Shown piece after piece: positions 17,838 through 26,199 of a DNA stretch of 64,000 nt. A model generated the notes under the pieces. That model was not told where the DNA came from. It did no database searches and saw nothing but the letters and a program-made list of their open reading frames with translations. Source of the DNA: Modicisalibacter xianhensis (GTDB lineage Bacteria; Pseudomonadota; Gammaproteobacteria; Pseudomonadales; Halomonadaceae); NCBI RefSeq assembly GCF_900113605.1, contig NZ_FOPY01000006.1, positions 62,001 through 126,000 on the forward strand, in the 5' to 3' direction. Position numbers and translations under genes: made by a program. The stretch's first letter is position 1. Each line of letters starts with the position of its first letter.

Positions 17838-18779
17838 ATGAATCTGTTCCACAAGAGCCGTAAGCTTCGCTATTACTCCGCCGGTCTGCTCACGCTGCTG
17901 GCGCCGGATCGCCTCTTTCGCTATCGCCTGGAACGGATACTGGCCGGCTACCGCGGCCAGGCGCTGGATGACGTCCTCGACCGGGTCGAGTACTACAACA
18001 AATGCCAGTCGCCTTTCACGCTCGACGTTCGTGCCCAGCGTGTCGCCGATTTCCGCTATGAGCGACGCGGTACGTACTATCTGGACACCAAGAGCGTGGT
18101 ACGCCATTTCGATCCGGAATGCCGCTTTGCATACCGTTTCGGCGATGTTACCCGGGTGCCCGAGGTGCCCACCTTCGTCAAGAGCCGGCCCATTGACGGC
18201 GATAACGCCAACGCCGTGCTGCTCAAGCTCAACCAGATCCGTCATTATAATTTCGTCGACGACCCCCAGCCCTTCGAACGCAAGCGCACGGCAGTGGTCT
18301 GGCGTGGCAAGTGCTTTCACGACCAGCGCCGCGCGGTTATCCAGCGCCTGCACGACACGCCGGGCATGGATATCGGCCAGACCGACCCCAAGCGCAAGGC
18401 CCAGGCCGACTATCGCCCTTTCATGGCGATACGCGATCAACTGAATTACAAGTTCGTGCTGAGCCTGGAGGGCAAGGACGTCGCCACCAACCTCAAGTGG
18501 ATAATGGCGTCGAATTCGCTGTGCTTCATGCCCCGGCCGCGCTTCGAGACCTGGTTCATGGAAGGCCGCCTGGAGCCCTGGCGGCATTACGTGCCGCTGC
18601 GGGACGATTGCGCCGACATCGAGGAGAAGATGGATTACTACGCCACGCACACCGACGAAGCGCTGGAGATCATCGCCAATGCCCAGCGCCACGTGGCACA
18701 GTTCAAGGATCGCCAGCGCGAACGGCTGGTCTCGCTGCTGGTGGCCAGGAAGTATTTCGAACTGTCGGGCCAGCTCTAA
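17838..18779 (+). CDS. Glycosyltransferase family 90 (CAP10/LpsA-like)
   Basis: 313 residues. The C-terminal half has LEGKDVATNLKWIMASNS and a following PRPRFETWFMEG, the pattern of the CAP10/LpsA glycosyltransferases that add glucose, galactose or xylose to LPS core or glycans. AVVWRGKCFHDQRR lies near residue 155. It follows waaA by 22 bases and is probably the last gene of the hldE-waaA transcript; a dispersed repeat begins five bases after its stop. Sugar specificity unknown. Confidence 0.82.
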   Translation: MNLFHKSRKLRYYSAGLLTLLAPDRLFRYRLERILAGYRGQALDDVLDRVEYYNKCQSPFTLDVRAQRVADFRYERRGTYYLDTKSVVRHFDPECRFAYRFGDVTRVPEVPTFVKSRPIDGDNANAVLLKLNQIRHYNFVDDPQPFERKRTAVVWRGKCFHDQRRAVIQRLHDTPGMDIGQTDPKRKAQADYRPFMAIRDQLNYKFVLSLEGKDVATNLKWIMASNSLCFMPRPRFETWFMEGRLEPWRHYVPLRDDCADIEEKMDYYATHTDEALEIIANAQRHVAQFKDRQRERLVSLLVARKYFELSGQL

Positions 18780-18783
18780 GCTC

Positions 18784-18914
18784 TGTCTGAAAAACCGGTG
18801 AGCAATGGCCAGACAAGGCAAAAATTCGCGAAAAAGCGGAGTTTACGCGGTGTAAATGAGCATTTTGAGCCGATTTTTAACGCCGTGTGGGCGAGCGCAG
18901 CCATTTCTCAGACA
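18784..18914 (+). repeat. Dispersed hairpin repeat, copy 1 (131 bp)
   Basis: Bounded by TGTCTGAAAAA at the left and its near-inverse TTTCTCAGACA at the right. The interior has GGCCAGACAAGGCAAAAA, then GCGGAGTTTAC and GTAAATGAGCATTTTGAG around an inner TTTAC-GTAAA inversion. The reverse complement matches the second copy at 51106-51229 over nearly its whole length. Sits five bases after the GT90 stop and before ldhA. Likely a non-autonomous REP/MITE-like element that folds in RNA. Confidence 0.75.
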
Positions 18915-18938
18915 AAGCGTAAACAAGCGAGGTGTTCC

Positions 18939-19937
18939 ATGCACGTGACGGTCTATAGCGCCCAGCCCTACGATCGGCAGTATCTCGAGGAGGTGCGCGC
19001 TGCCCACTTCGCCGAGGCCGGTATCGAGTGGCGGTTCCAGGCCGCGACACTGAATGCCGGGACCGTGGCGCTGGCGCAGGACAGCGAGGCGGTGTGCGTA
19101 TTCGTCAACGATGTGCTGGACGCCGGAGTGCTCGAGGCGCTGGCCCGCGAAGGTGTCAAGGCGGTAGTGCTGCGTTGTGCCGGCTACAACAACGTCGACC
19201 TCGATGCCGCGAAGCGCCTGGGTCTGTTCGTCGCCCGGGTACCGGCTTACTCGCCGGAGGCCGTCGCCGAACATGCCATGGCGCTGATCATGACGCTGAA
19301 TCGCAAGACTCACCGTGCTTTCAACCGCGTGCGCGAGGGCAATTTCTCCCTCGACGGCCTGCTCGGCAGCACGCTGCACGGCAAGACCGCCGGGGTGGTC
19401 GGTGCCGGACGCATCGGGTTGGTCATGGCCAGGCTGCTGCAGGGCTTCGGTTGCCGGGTGCTGGGCTACGACCCGTTTCCCAACCCGGCCTTCGACACCT
19501 TGGGCGAGCGTGTCGATCTCGATACGCTGCTGGCGCAGGCCGACATCGTCTCGCTGCACTGTCCATTGACCGAAGACACCTATCACCTGATCAATGCCCC
19601 GGCCCTGGCGAAAATGAAGCCTGGCGCAATGCTGGTGAATACCTCGCGCGGCGCGCTGATCGACACCCAGGCGGTCATCGAGGCGCTCAAGTCGCGCCAG
19701 TTGAGCGCACTGGCCATCGACGTCTACGAGCAGGAAAGCGAGCTGTTCTTCCACGACCACTCGGCGGAGATCATCGACGACGACGTCTTCGCCCGGCTGA
19801 TGACGTTTCCCAACGTGCTGGTCACCGGGCATCAGGGCTTCTTCACGGTCGAGGCGCTGCGCGAGATCGCCGAGGTCACCTGCAGCAACCTGGTTGCCTA
19901 CCGACAGGGCGAAAGCGGGCCCAATCGCCTGACCTAG
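18939..19937 (+). CDS. ldhA: D-lactate dehydrogenase, LdhA-type 2-hydroxyacid dehydrogenase
   Basis: 332 residues, the normal length. NAD-dependent reduction of pyruvate to D-lactate (fermentative type). RCAGYNNVDL, the Rossmann stretch GAGRIGLVMARLL, NTSRGALIDT and the LdhA-specific FFHDHSAEIIDDDVFARL plus TGHQGFFT support LdhA rather than other family members. The ATG at 18939 follows a GAGGTG site; a longer frame to the left would translate the dispersed repeat. Convergent with rpiA, three bases apart. Confidence 0.9.
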   Translation: MHVTVYSAQPYDRQYLEEVRAAHFAEAGIEWRFQAATLNAGTVALAQDSEAVCVFVNDVLDAGVLEALAREGVKAVVLRCAGYNNVDLDAAKRLGLFVARVPAYSPEAVAEHAMALIMTLNRKTHRAFNRVREGNFSLDGLLGSTLHGKTAGVVGAGRIGLVMARLLQGFGCRVLGYDPFPNPAFDTLGERVDLDTLLAQADIVSLHCPLTEDTYHLINAPALAKMKPGAMLVNTSRGALIDTQAVIEALKSRQLSALAIDVYEQESELFFHDHSAEIIDDDVFARLMTFPNVLVTGHQGFFTVEALREIAEVTCSNLVAYRQGESGPNRLT

Positions 19938-19940
19938 GCG

Positions 19941-20612
19941 TCAGGCTGTGATGCGCTCCACGCCACGCTCGGTACCCAGCAGCAGCACGTCGGCGCCACG
20001 CGCGGCGAACAGGCCGTTGGTGACCACGCCGACGATATTGTTGAGGTCGGCTTCGGTACGTTGCGGATCCTCGATCAGGAAGTCGTAGCAGTCGAGGATC
20101 TGGTTGCCGTTGTCAGTGACCACGCCTTCGCGATAGACCGGCGTGATGCCGCGCTTGACCAGCTCGCGAGCCACGTACGAGCGCGCCATGGGAATCACCT
20201 CGATGGGCAGCGGGAACCCTCCCAGCACCTCGACGCGCTTGGAGGCATCGGCGATGCACACGAAGCGTTCGGCGCAGGCCGCGACGATCTTCTCGCGGGT
20301 CAGCGCGGCGCCACCGCCCTTGATCATCTCCAGGCGTGGATTGATCTCGTCGGCACCGTCCACGTAGACCGGCACACTGCCGACGTGGTTGAGCTCGAAG
20401 ACATCGATGCCCTGGGCCTTGAGGCGTTCGGCGGTGGCCTGGGAACTCGCCACGGCGCCCTTGAAGTCATGGCGCAACGCGCCCAGCAGGTCGATGAAGT
20501 GATTGGCCGTGGAGCCGGTGCCCACGCCGATCACCGTATCGTTGCCCAGCAGGGGCTTGATTTCGTCGATGGCGGCGGCAGCGACTGCACGCTTGAGTTC
20601 GTCCTGGGTCAT
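19941..20612 (-). CDS. rpiA: Ribose-5-phosphate isomerase A
   Basis: 223 residues. Interconverts ribose 5-phosphate and ribulose 5-phosphate in the pentose phosphate pathway. Family motifs: [13 protein letters not shown] (phosphate loop), VDGADEIN (catalytic Asp), [12 protein letters not shown] and the C-terminal [12 protein letters not shown]. Divergent from ilvA across about 160 bases, the same arrangement as in Pseudomonas. Confidence 0.96.
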   Translation of the reverse strand: MTQDELKRAVAAAAIDEIKPLLGNDTVIGVGTGSTANHFIDLLGALRHDFKGAVASSQATAERLKAQGIDVFELNHVGSVPVYVDGADEINPRLEMIKGGGAALTREKIVAACAERFVCIADASKRVEVLGGFPLPIEVIPMARSYVARELVKRGITPVYREGVVTDNGNQILDCYDFLIEDPQRTEADLNNIVGVVTNGLFAARGADVLLLGTERGVERITA

Positions 20613-20771
20613 AGATGGCTCGTGGCTGAATGGCAAAGATGCCATTATAGGCGAGCCCATCGCCCCGATTGAATGGTGTCTGGCCAAGACGCTGGACGCC
20701 GGGGCGCCGCCTTTGCTACCAATAGGGGTTTTTCCCAGCCCCGGTCCCGCGCGATCTCTCAGGACACCAGG

Positions 20772-22286
20772 ATGCTCGAAGACACCGTCAAGAAGATACT
20801 CCAGGCCCGCGTTTACGAAGCCGCCCACGAAACGCCGATTTCCCCGGCCCCCTTCCTTTCCCGCCGTCTCAACAACCAGATCCTGATCAAGCGCGAGGAC
20901 CTGCAGCCGGTCTACTCCTTCAAGGTGCGTGGCGCCTACAACAAGATGGCCATGCTCTCCGAGGAGCAGAAGGCCAAGGGCGTGATTGCGGCCTCGGCGG
21001 GCAACCACGCCCAGGGGCTGGCCCTGTCGGCGAAGAAGCTCGGCGTCAAGGCGGTGATCGTGATGCCGCGCATCACCCCGGACATCAAGGTCCAGGCGGT
21101 GCGTGCCCGTGGCGCCAAGGTCGTGCTGCGCGGCGATGCCTTCAGCGAGGCGCTGGCTCATGCGCTGGAGCTGATCGAGGAGCATGGCTACACCTACATT
21201 CCGCCGTTCGACGACATCGACGTGGTGGCCGGCCAGGGCACGGTGGGCATGGAGATCCTGCGGCAGCAGACCGGGCGCCTCGATGCGATCTTCGTGCCGG
21301 TGGGCGGCGGTGGGTTGATCGCCGGCGTGGCTGCCTACGTCAAGTACCTGCGGCCCGAGGTCAAGGTGATTGGCGTCGAGGCCGAGGATAGCGCTTGCCT
21401 GAAGGCTGCGCTCGACGCCGGCGAGCGCGTGGTTCTCGATCAGGTCGGCGTGTTCGCTGAGGGGGTGGCCGTGGCGCAGATCGGCGAGGTGCCGTTCTCC
21501 ATTGCCCGCGACCTGATCGACGACGTGATCACCGTCAACACCGACGAGATGTGCGCGGCGGTCAAGGACATCTTCGAGGACACGCGTGCCGTGTCGGAGA
21601 CCTCCGGCGCGCTGTCGCTGGCCGGGCTCAAGAAGTACATCCAGCAGACCGGTGCCGAAGGCGAGACACTGCTGTGCATCAACTCCGGAGCGAACACCAA
21701 CTTCGATCGTCTGCAGCACATCGCCGAGCGCACCGAACTCGGCGAGCAGCGCGAAGCGATCCTGGCGGTGACCATTCCCGAGCGGCCGGGTAGCTTCAAG
21801 AAGTTCTGTCGTACCATCGGCAAGCGCATGGTGACCGAGTTCAACTACCGCTATGCCGACCCCGAGGATGCCCACATTTTCGTCGGCGTGCAGGTCAAGC
21901 CGGGGGGCGACGACCGCGCCGAGCTGATCCGCAAGCTGCGCGAAGCCGGCTACCCGGTCGAGGACCTGACCGACAACGAACTCGCCAAGCTGCACATCCG
22001 CCATCTCGGTGGCGGGCGTCCCAAGGAGCACTTCGAGGAGCAGGTCTACCGCTTCGAATTCCCCGAGCGCCCCGGGGCGCTGATGAACTTCCTCACCCAC
22101 CTGCCGGCCGACTGGAACATCTCGTTGTTCCACTACCGCAATCACGGCGCAGCCTATGGTCGCGTGCTGGTCGGCATGCAGGTACCCAACGGTGATCGCG
22201 GCCATGTCGAGGAGTACTTCGACCGGATCGGCTATCGCTACTGGAAGGAAACCGACAACGCCGCCTATCGCCTGTTCATGGCCTGA
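20772..22286 (+). CDS. ilvA: Threonine ammonia-lyase, biosynthetic
   Basis: 504 residues. PLP-dependent deamination of threonine to 2-oxobutanoate, first step of isoleucine synthesis. The PLP lysine is K51 in [17 protein letters not shown] and GGGGLIAG bind the cofactor phosphate. Two ACT-like regulatory domains fill residues ~330-504 ([13 protein letters not shown] and [13 protein letters not shown] mark their starts), so isoleucine feedback control is expected. The length separates it from catabolic TdcB. Confidence 0.95.
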   Translation: MLEDTVKKILQARVYEAAHETPISPAPFLSRRLNNQILIKREDLQPVYSFKVRGAYNKMAMLSEEQKAKGVIAASAGNHAQGLALSAKKLGVKAVIVMPRITPDIKVQAVRARGAKVVLRGDAFSEALAHALELIEEHGYTYIPPFDDIDVVAGQGTVGMEILRQQTGRLDAIFVPVGGGGLIAGVAAYVKYLRPEVKVIGVEAEDSACLKAALDAGERVVLDQVGVFAEGVAVAQIGEVPFSIARDLIDDVITVNTDEMCAAVKDIFEDTRAVSETSGALSLAGLKKYIQQTGAEGETLLCINSGANTNFDRLQHIAERTELGEQREAILAVTIPERPGSFKKFCRTIGKRMVTEFNYRYADPEDAHIFVGVQVKPGGDDRAELIRKLREAGYPVEDLTDNELAKLHIRHLGGGRPKEHFEEQVYRFEFPERPGALMNFLTHLPADWNISLFHYRNHGAAYGRVLVGMQVPNGDRGHVEEYFDRIGYRYWKETDNAAYRLFMA

Positions 22287-22467
22287 AACAAAACGTGATG
22301 TCATGTGCCGGGAACTTTTCAGGAAGTTGCATTTCTTACCCGAAAGTTTTCCCGGCCTCTGCCGATAAGTCTTTCAAGAGGGTAAACAACGAAGTTAGTA
22401 ACCGTTCGCTTACATTGAAAGCGCCGTGTGGCCTGGGCTGGCGTTGAAGCAATCGTTAATTAACCAG

Positions 22468-22496
22468 TTGTCATTCTTTTTGCGTAGCCCTATAGT
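22468..22496 (+). promoter_or_regulatory. Sigma-70 promoter for the 31-residue membrane peptide gene
   Basis: TTGTCA (22468-22473), a 17-base spacer and TATAGT (22491-22496). It is followed about 50 bases later by an ACGGAG ribosome site and the small gene at 22548. The 180 bases between ilvA and this promoter hold no gene I can see. Confidence 0.65.
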
Positions 22497-22547
22497 CGCC
22501 CCTGTTATCTGGGGTAGTTATAACAACGACTTTTCACGGAGCGGTTA

Positions 22548-22643
22548 ATGAAGCGCAAGCCCGATCTGGTCATGGCACTGGTACTGATTTTCGGTCTGGG
22601 TGTGGTGGCAACCGGTTATGCTCAAACCTTTGTCGGCACCTGA
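22548..22643 (+). CDS. 31-residue single-span membrane peptide
   Basis: The peptide begins MKRKPDLVMALVLIF and ends YAQTFVGT. Three basic residues precede one hydrophobic segment (about residues 8-24), so it should sit in the inner membrane with the N-terminus inside; cleavage after a YA-Q-like site is also possible. Support for a real gene: ACGGAG seven bases before the ATG, a good sigma-70 promoter at 22468 and a strong hairpin at 22704. No function can be assigned. It lies between ilvA and the ygfA/6S locus. Confidence 0.7.
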   Translation: MKRKPDLVMALVLIFGLGVVATGYAQTFVGT

Positions 22644-22703
22644 GCGGTGTCCGTCTCGCGATACGCCAGCGTGTCACGAGTCAGGTTGAACGATACGATT
22701 CCG

Positions 22704-22735
22704 AACCGGCAGGCAACGCAAGTTGCCTGCCGGTT
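22704..22735. terminator. Strong hairpin between the small peptide gene and ygfA
   Basis: Perfect 14-bp stem AACCGGCAGGCAAC (22704-22717) with GTTGCCTGCCGGTT (22722-22735) and a GCAA tetraloop. It is placed 60 bases after the small gene and 16 bases beyond the ygfA stop, so it can serve both converging transcripts. T tracts on both sides are weak. Confidence 0.65.
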
Positions 22736-22750
22736 CTCGTTATGGAGGGC

Positions 22751-23395
22751 TCATCCTCGGTCGGGACGGACAACGCGGGCATCGCTGACAATGGCATCGA
22801 GCGGGACATCCCACGATGCAATGGGCAGGCGCTCGACACGCTGGCAATCGTGAGCCACGCCGATCAGGCGAGGCCGTGGTCGACGATGACGCACGAAGGC
22901 GAAGCTGCGGTCGTAGAAGCCGCCGCCCATGCCCATCCGATTGCCGGCATCATCGAAGCCGACCAGCGGGAGCAGCACCAGGTCCAGTGCCCAGGGCGGC
23001 AATTGCCGGGCGCGGTGGGCACCATGGCGGGTATGCGGCTCGCGAATGCCGAAGCGGTTGGCCACCATGGGCGTGTCTTCGTGATAGTGCACGAACCACA
23101 GCCGGTTGTCGGACAGGGGGCGAAGCACTGGCAGGTAGACCTTGGCGCCACGACGTTTCAGCCAGGGCAGCAGCACGGTAACGTCGATCTCGCCGTCGTT
23201 GGGCAGATAGATGGCGATACGCCGGGCGCGTTGGACTTCCGGCAGGCTACGTAGACGTTTGCCAAGTGCGTCGGCGGCCTGCCGGCGCTGCAGCGGTGAC
23301 AGGGCTCGGCGGCGCTGGCGCAGTTCGCGTCGCAAGGCCTTGCGACGCTGAGGCTGAGACAGGCTGTCGGTAAGGGAATCTTCGATGAAATCCAC
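22751..23395 (-). CDS. ygfA: 5-formyltetrahydrofolate cyclo-ligase
   Basis: 214 residues. ATP-dependent conversion of 5-formyl-THF to 5,10-methenyl-THF. KALRRELRQRRRAL is the N-terminal basic motif, PLVGFDDAGNRMGMGGGFYDRSF the folate/ATP loop (split over residues ~155-178), and GVAHDCQ follows. The start is a GTG at 23395 without a clear ribosome site; no internal ATG gives a sensible alternative, and a somewhat later non-ATG start is possible. The gene follows 6S RNA on the same strand, the order seen in most gammaproteobacteria. Confidence 0.92.
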   Translation of the reverse strand: MDFIEDSLTDSLSQPQRRKALRRELRQRRRALSPLQRRQAADALGKRLRSLPEVQRARRIAIYLPNDGEIDVTVLLPWLKRRGAKVYLPVLRPLSDNRLWFVHYHEDTPMVANRFGIREPHTRHGAHRARQLPPWALDLVLLPLVGFDDAGNRMGMGGGFYDRSFAFVRHRRPRPRLIGVAHDCQRVERLPIASWDVPLDAIVSDARVVRPDRG

Positions 23396-23460
23396 GGCTG
23401 ACCGGCAAGACGTTGAGGCGGAAAATCTGCCCTGAAAGCCGATTTCCCGTCATGGGATAA

Positions 23461-23645
23461 GAGTTCCCCAGAGTGCCGTTGTCGCTCTGGCCCTTGAACC
23501 CACTGGTTCAAGGTGGGTGGCCGCAGGCAGACCGTCAGGCTTTCCGTCGCACGGACATGCACACGGGCCTGCCTAGCTATTGGCCCCCTGGGTACTGCGC
23601 ATAGGCTCGAGGGACTTCAGCGACTGGCGCACACCCCAGGGAACG
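23461..23645 (-). ncRNA. ssrS: 6S RNA
   Basis: About 185 nt, matching the 184 nt of E. coli. On the minus strand the terminal stem pairs GTTCCCTGGGG with CTCTGGGGAAC, a large internal bulge flanked by G-rich helices lies in the middle, and the conserved apical hairpin CCTTGAACC/GGTTCAAGG is at 23492-23513, followed by a C/A/G-rich 3' arm as in E. coli. It binds the sigma-70 RNA polymerase holoenzyme as an open-promoter mimic. Position directly upstream of ygfA is the classic location. Ends are approximate; the 5' end fits the promoter at 23651. Confidence 0.88.
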
Positions 23646-23650
23646 CCTTC

Positions 23651-23680
23651 ATCCTAACAGAGCCCCGGGATTGTGGCCAA
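23651..23680 (-). promoter_or_regulatory. Promoter of 6S RNA
   Basis: Minus-strand TTGGCC (-35, 23675-23680), 18-base spacer and TAGGAT (-10, 23651-23656), placing transcription start near 23644, which agrees with the base-paired 5' end of the RNA. Confidence 0.55.
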
Positions 23681-23696
23681 AGTTATGTGTCGCGCC

Positions 23697-24011
23697 TCAC
23701 GATGTCGCCTCGCGCGAGCCGGGCAAGCCAATGAGCGCCTGGCCGAGTCGCTCGTTGAGCCGGGCCAGGTTCTCTTCGTCGGCACGGTGCTCGTCCTGGC
23801 TGCGGATCAGTTCGTGAGCGATATTGAGGGCGGCCATGATGGCGACCTTTTCCGAATCCAGCACCTTGCCGCGGGAATGGATGCCGTGCATGGCACGATC
23901 CAGGTAGCGCGCGGCCCGCTCCAACTGGGGGCGCTCCTCGGGTGGGCAGGCGATGACGTAGTTGCGACCCAGCAGGGTGATCTCCGTCGTCGATCGTTTG
24001 TCATCGCTCAT
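23697..24011 (-). CDS. zapA: Cell division protein ZapA
   Basis: 104 residues. Cytoplasmic protein that bundles FtsZ filaments at the Z-ring. ITLLGRNYVIACPPEE is the ZapA N-terminal beta hairpin, YLDRAMHGIHSRGKV and AIMAALNIAHELI the helices leading to the C-terminal coiled coil. The ATG at 24011 has AGGAG six bases upstream; longer frames run into the intergenic region. Upstream of 6S RNA and divergent from ygfB, the conserved order. Confidence 0.93.
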   Translation of the reverse strand: MSDDKRSTTEITLLGRNYVIACPPEERPQLERAARYLDRAMHGIHSRGKVLDSEKVAIMAALNIAHELIRSQDEHRADEENLARLNERLGQALIGLPGSREATS

Positions 24012-24198
24012 GGCTGACTCCTGGACAGGGGTGGGCCAAGGACGGGCCCGATACGGTAAGATGCAGACAGTTCCGGCCACTATAGAGAGGCGGTATAGGC
24101 CGGTCAATGCAGCCTCGCGCCGCCGCATTCCGGCTCGAGGGCATTGCCGAGAATAACGCCTCGGTCGTCCCATACCTTTCCACGCGTCACGGATAACC

Positions 24199-24780
24199 AT
24201 GCCGATCATCAACGACCAGCACGATTTCTCATCCATCGCCAACGTTTTCCTGGTACACGGCAGCCTGCAGTCGCCGGCTTTTCTCGACGGCCGACTGGCC
24301 GCTGGCCTGGCATTGCATGACTTGCCTGCCGAGGCCTGGCTCGAAGAGGTCTGCGCCGCCATGGGCGTCGAGCAGCCCAAGGACCGCGATCAGGGCGAGG
24401 TTCTGCTGGGCTGGCGCCGCCAGGTACTCGATGCACTGTCCGCCGCCGAGCTCAACTACGAGCCGCTGCTGCCCGACGACATGTTCTCGCTGGCCGAGCG
24501 CGCCCGCGGGCTGCGCGAATGGACCCTGGGCTTTCTCGAGGTCGTCGGCGAGGTGAGTGCCGAGACCCGCGACGCCTGGTCGGCCAACCTGCGCGAGGCC
24601 ATCGAGGATCTCGAGGTGCTAGCCGGGATCGACGACCTGGCCCTGGAAGACGATGCCGAGAACGAGAACGACCTGTTCGCCCTGACCGAGCACGCGCGCA
24701 TGGCGGCCATGCTGCTGTACACCGAGCAGCATCCGGGGCGCCCGCAGGTGGAACAGGTCGACGACGAACCCCAGCAATGA
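24199..24780 (+). CDS. ygfB: YgfB/UPF0149 family protein
   Basis: 193 residues, all-helical. VHGSLQSPAF, WRRQVLDAL, LPDDMFSLAERARGLREWTLGFL and EHARMAAMLLY are typical of the family. In Pseudomonas YgfB modulates antitermination of a cell-wall amidase gene; whether that holds here is unknown. First gene of a ygfB-pepP-ubiH-ubiI run, nine bases before pepP. Confidence 0.9.
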   Translation: MPIINDQHDFSSIANVFLVHGSLQSPAFLDGRLAAGLALHDLPAEAWLEEVCAAMGVEQPKDRDQGEVLLGWRRQVLDALSAAELNYEPLLPDDMFSLAERARGLREWTLGFLEVVGEVSAETRDAWSANLREAIEDLEVLAGIDDLALEDDAENENDLFALTEHARMAAMLLYTEQHPGRPQVEQVDDEPQQ

Positions 24781-24789
24781 GGAACGTAA

Positions 24790-26127
24790 ATGCCACATGA
24801 CATCCTGCCGCGCCCCGCGGCCATCGGTCTGGACGAATACCGAGGCCGTCGCCAGGCCCTGATGGCAGCCTTGCCAGCGCGCAGTGCCGTGTTGCTGCCG
24901 GCAGCCACCCTGGCTACGCGCAGCAACGACAGCGAATATGCCTTTCGCCAGGACAGTGATTTCCATTACCTGACGGGCTTTCCCGAGCCGGAGGCGCTGC
25001 TGGTGCTGCTGCCCGGCCGCGAAGCAGGCGAGAGCGTGCTGTTCTGCCAGGACAAGGACCCCACCAAGGAGGCCTGGACCGGCATTCGCATCGGGGCCGA
25101 GGGCGCCGTGGCACGCTTCGGTATCGATCAGGCGTTCGAGAATGCCGAGCGCGACGAGCGGTTGAGTGAACTGCTGGATGGCCGCGAAGCGCTCTACCTG
25201 CCGCTGGACGACGAGGCGGCGGTTGCGCTGGGCGAAGCGGTGCGGCGCGAGCTTGGCACCAGGGTGCGCCAGGGCGCCGAGGCCCCCCGGGCATTGTGTG
25301 ACGTAACGCATCTCATCCATGAGCGGCGTCTGGTCAAGAGCGAGGCCGAGTTGTCGCTGATGCGCCATGCCGCCGAAATTTCCGCACGGGCGCACCTGCG
25401 CGCCATGCGTACCTGCCAACCAGGACTGCACGAATACCATCTCCAGGCCGAACTGGAGCACGAATTTTTGTGGCAGGGCGGGCAGGCGCCGGCCTACAGC
25501 ACCATCGTCGGCGGCGGCGCCAATGCCTGCGTGCTGCACTACATCGAAAATGCCGACTCGCTACGCGATGGTGACCTGGTGCTGATCGATGCCGGCGCCG
25601 AGTTCGACCTCTATGCCGGTGACATTACCCGGACCTTTCCGGTCAATGGTTACTTCACGCCCGAGCAGCGGCGCGTCTACGAGATCGTGCTGGCTGCCCA
25701 GGAGCGTGCCGTGGAGGCCGTGGCGCCGGGCGTCACGCTGGGCGAGATTCACCAAGGCGTGGTGAACGACCTGACGGCAGGGCTGATCGAGCTGGGACTG
25801 CTCGAGGGGAGCGTGGAGGAGCGTGTCACGGATGAGAGCTATCGCCGCTTCTATCTTCACTCGACCTCGCACTGGCTGGGACTCGATGTCCACGATGTCG
25901 GGGGTTATCGCCGCAATGGCGAGCCCCGGTTGCTGACGCCGGGCATGGTGCTCACCGTGGAGCCAGGTCTCTACCTGCCCGAGGACGAGGACATTCCCGA
26001 AGCACTGCGGGGCATCGGCATTCGCATCGAGGATGACGTGGCAGTCACTGATGAGGGGCACGAGGTACTGACATCGGCCGTGCCCAAGCGCGTGGACGAT
26101 ATCGAAGCACTGATGGCGAAAATTTGA
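24790..26127 (+). CDS. pepP: Xaa-Pro aminopeptidase
   Basis: 445 residues. Manganese-dependent M24B peptidase removing N-terminal residues before proline. The five metal ligands are visible: two Asp in LIDAGAEFDLYAGDITRTF, His in STSHWLGLDVHDVG, Glu in LTVEPGLYL and Glu in GIRIEDDVAV. The N-terminal creatinase-like domain has SEYAFRQDSDFHYLTGFPEP. The ATG follows AGGA by six bases. Linked to ubiH as in E. coli. Confidence 0.95.
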   Translation: MPHDILPRPAAIGLDEYRGRRQALMAALPARSAVLLPAATLATRSNDSEYAFRQDSDFHYLTGFPEPEALLVLLPGREAGESVLFCQDKDPTKEAWTGIRIGAEGAVARFGIDQAFENAERDERLSELLDGREALYLPLDDEAAVALGEAVRRELGTRVRQGAEAPRALCDVTHLIHERRLVKSEAELSLMRHAAEISARAHLRAMRTCQPGLHEYHLQAELEHEFLWQGGQAPAYSTIVGGGANACVLHYIENADSLRDGDLVLIDAGAEFDLYAGDITRTFPVNGYFTPEQRRVYEIVLAAQERAVEAVAPGVTLGEIHQGVVNDLTAGLIELGLLEGSVEERVTDESYRRFYLHSTSHWLGLDVHDVGGYRRNGEPRLLTPGMVLTVEPGLYLPEDEDIPEALRGIGIRIEDDVAVTDEGHEVLTSAVPKRVDDIEALMAKI

Positions 26128-26199
26128 TCAGCGTCGACAGCAGGAAATCAGCCAATACGTAATTTACGTAATAGGGATAATGGCTATGCGAGGTGGGAC

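Noticed and set aside
19941-22304. A 787-residue minus-strand open frame covering ilvA and rpiA
   Set aside because: Only the last 223 residues are RpiA. The rest is the antisense of ilvA, low in known motifs, and arises from the high-GC third positions.
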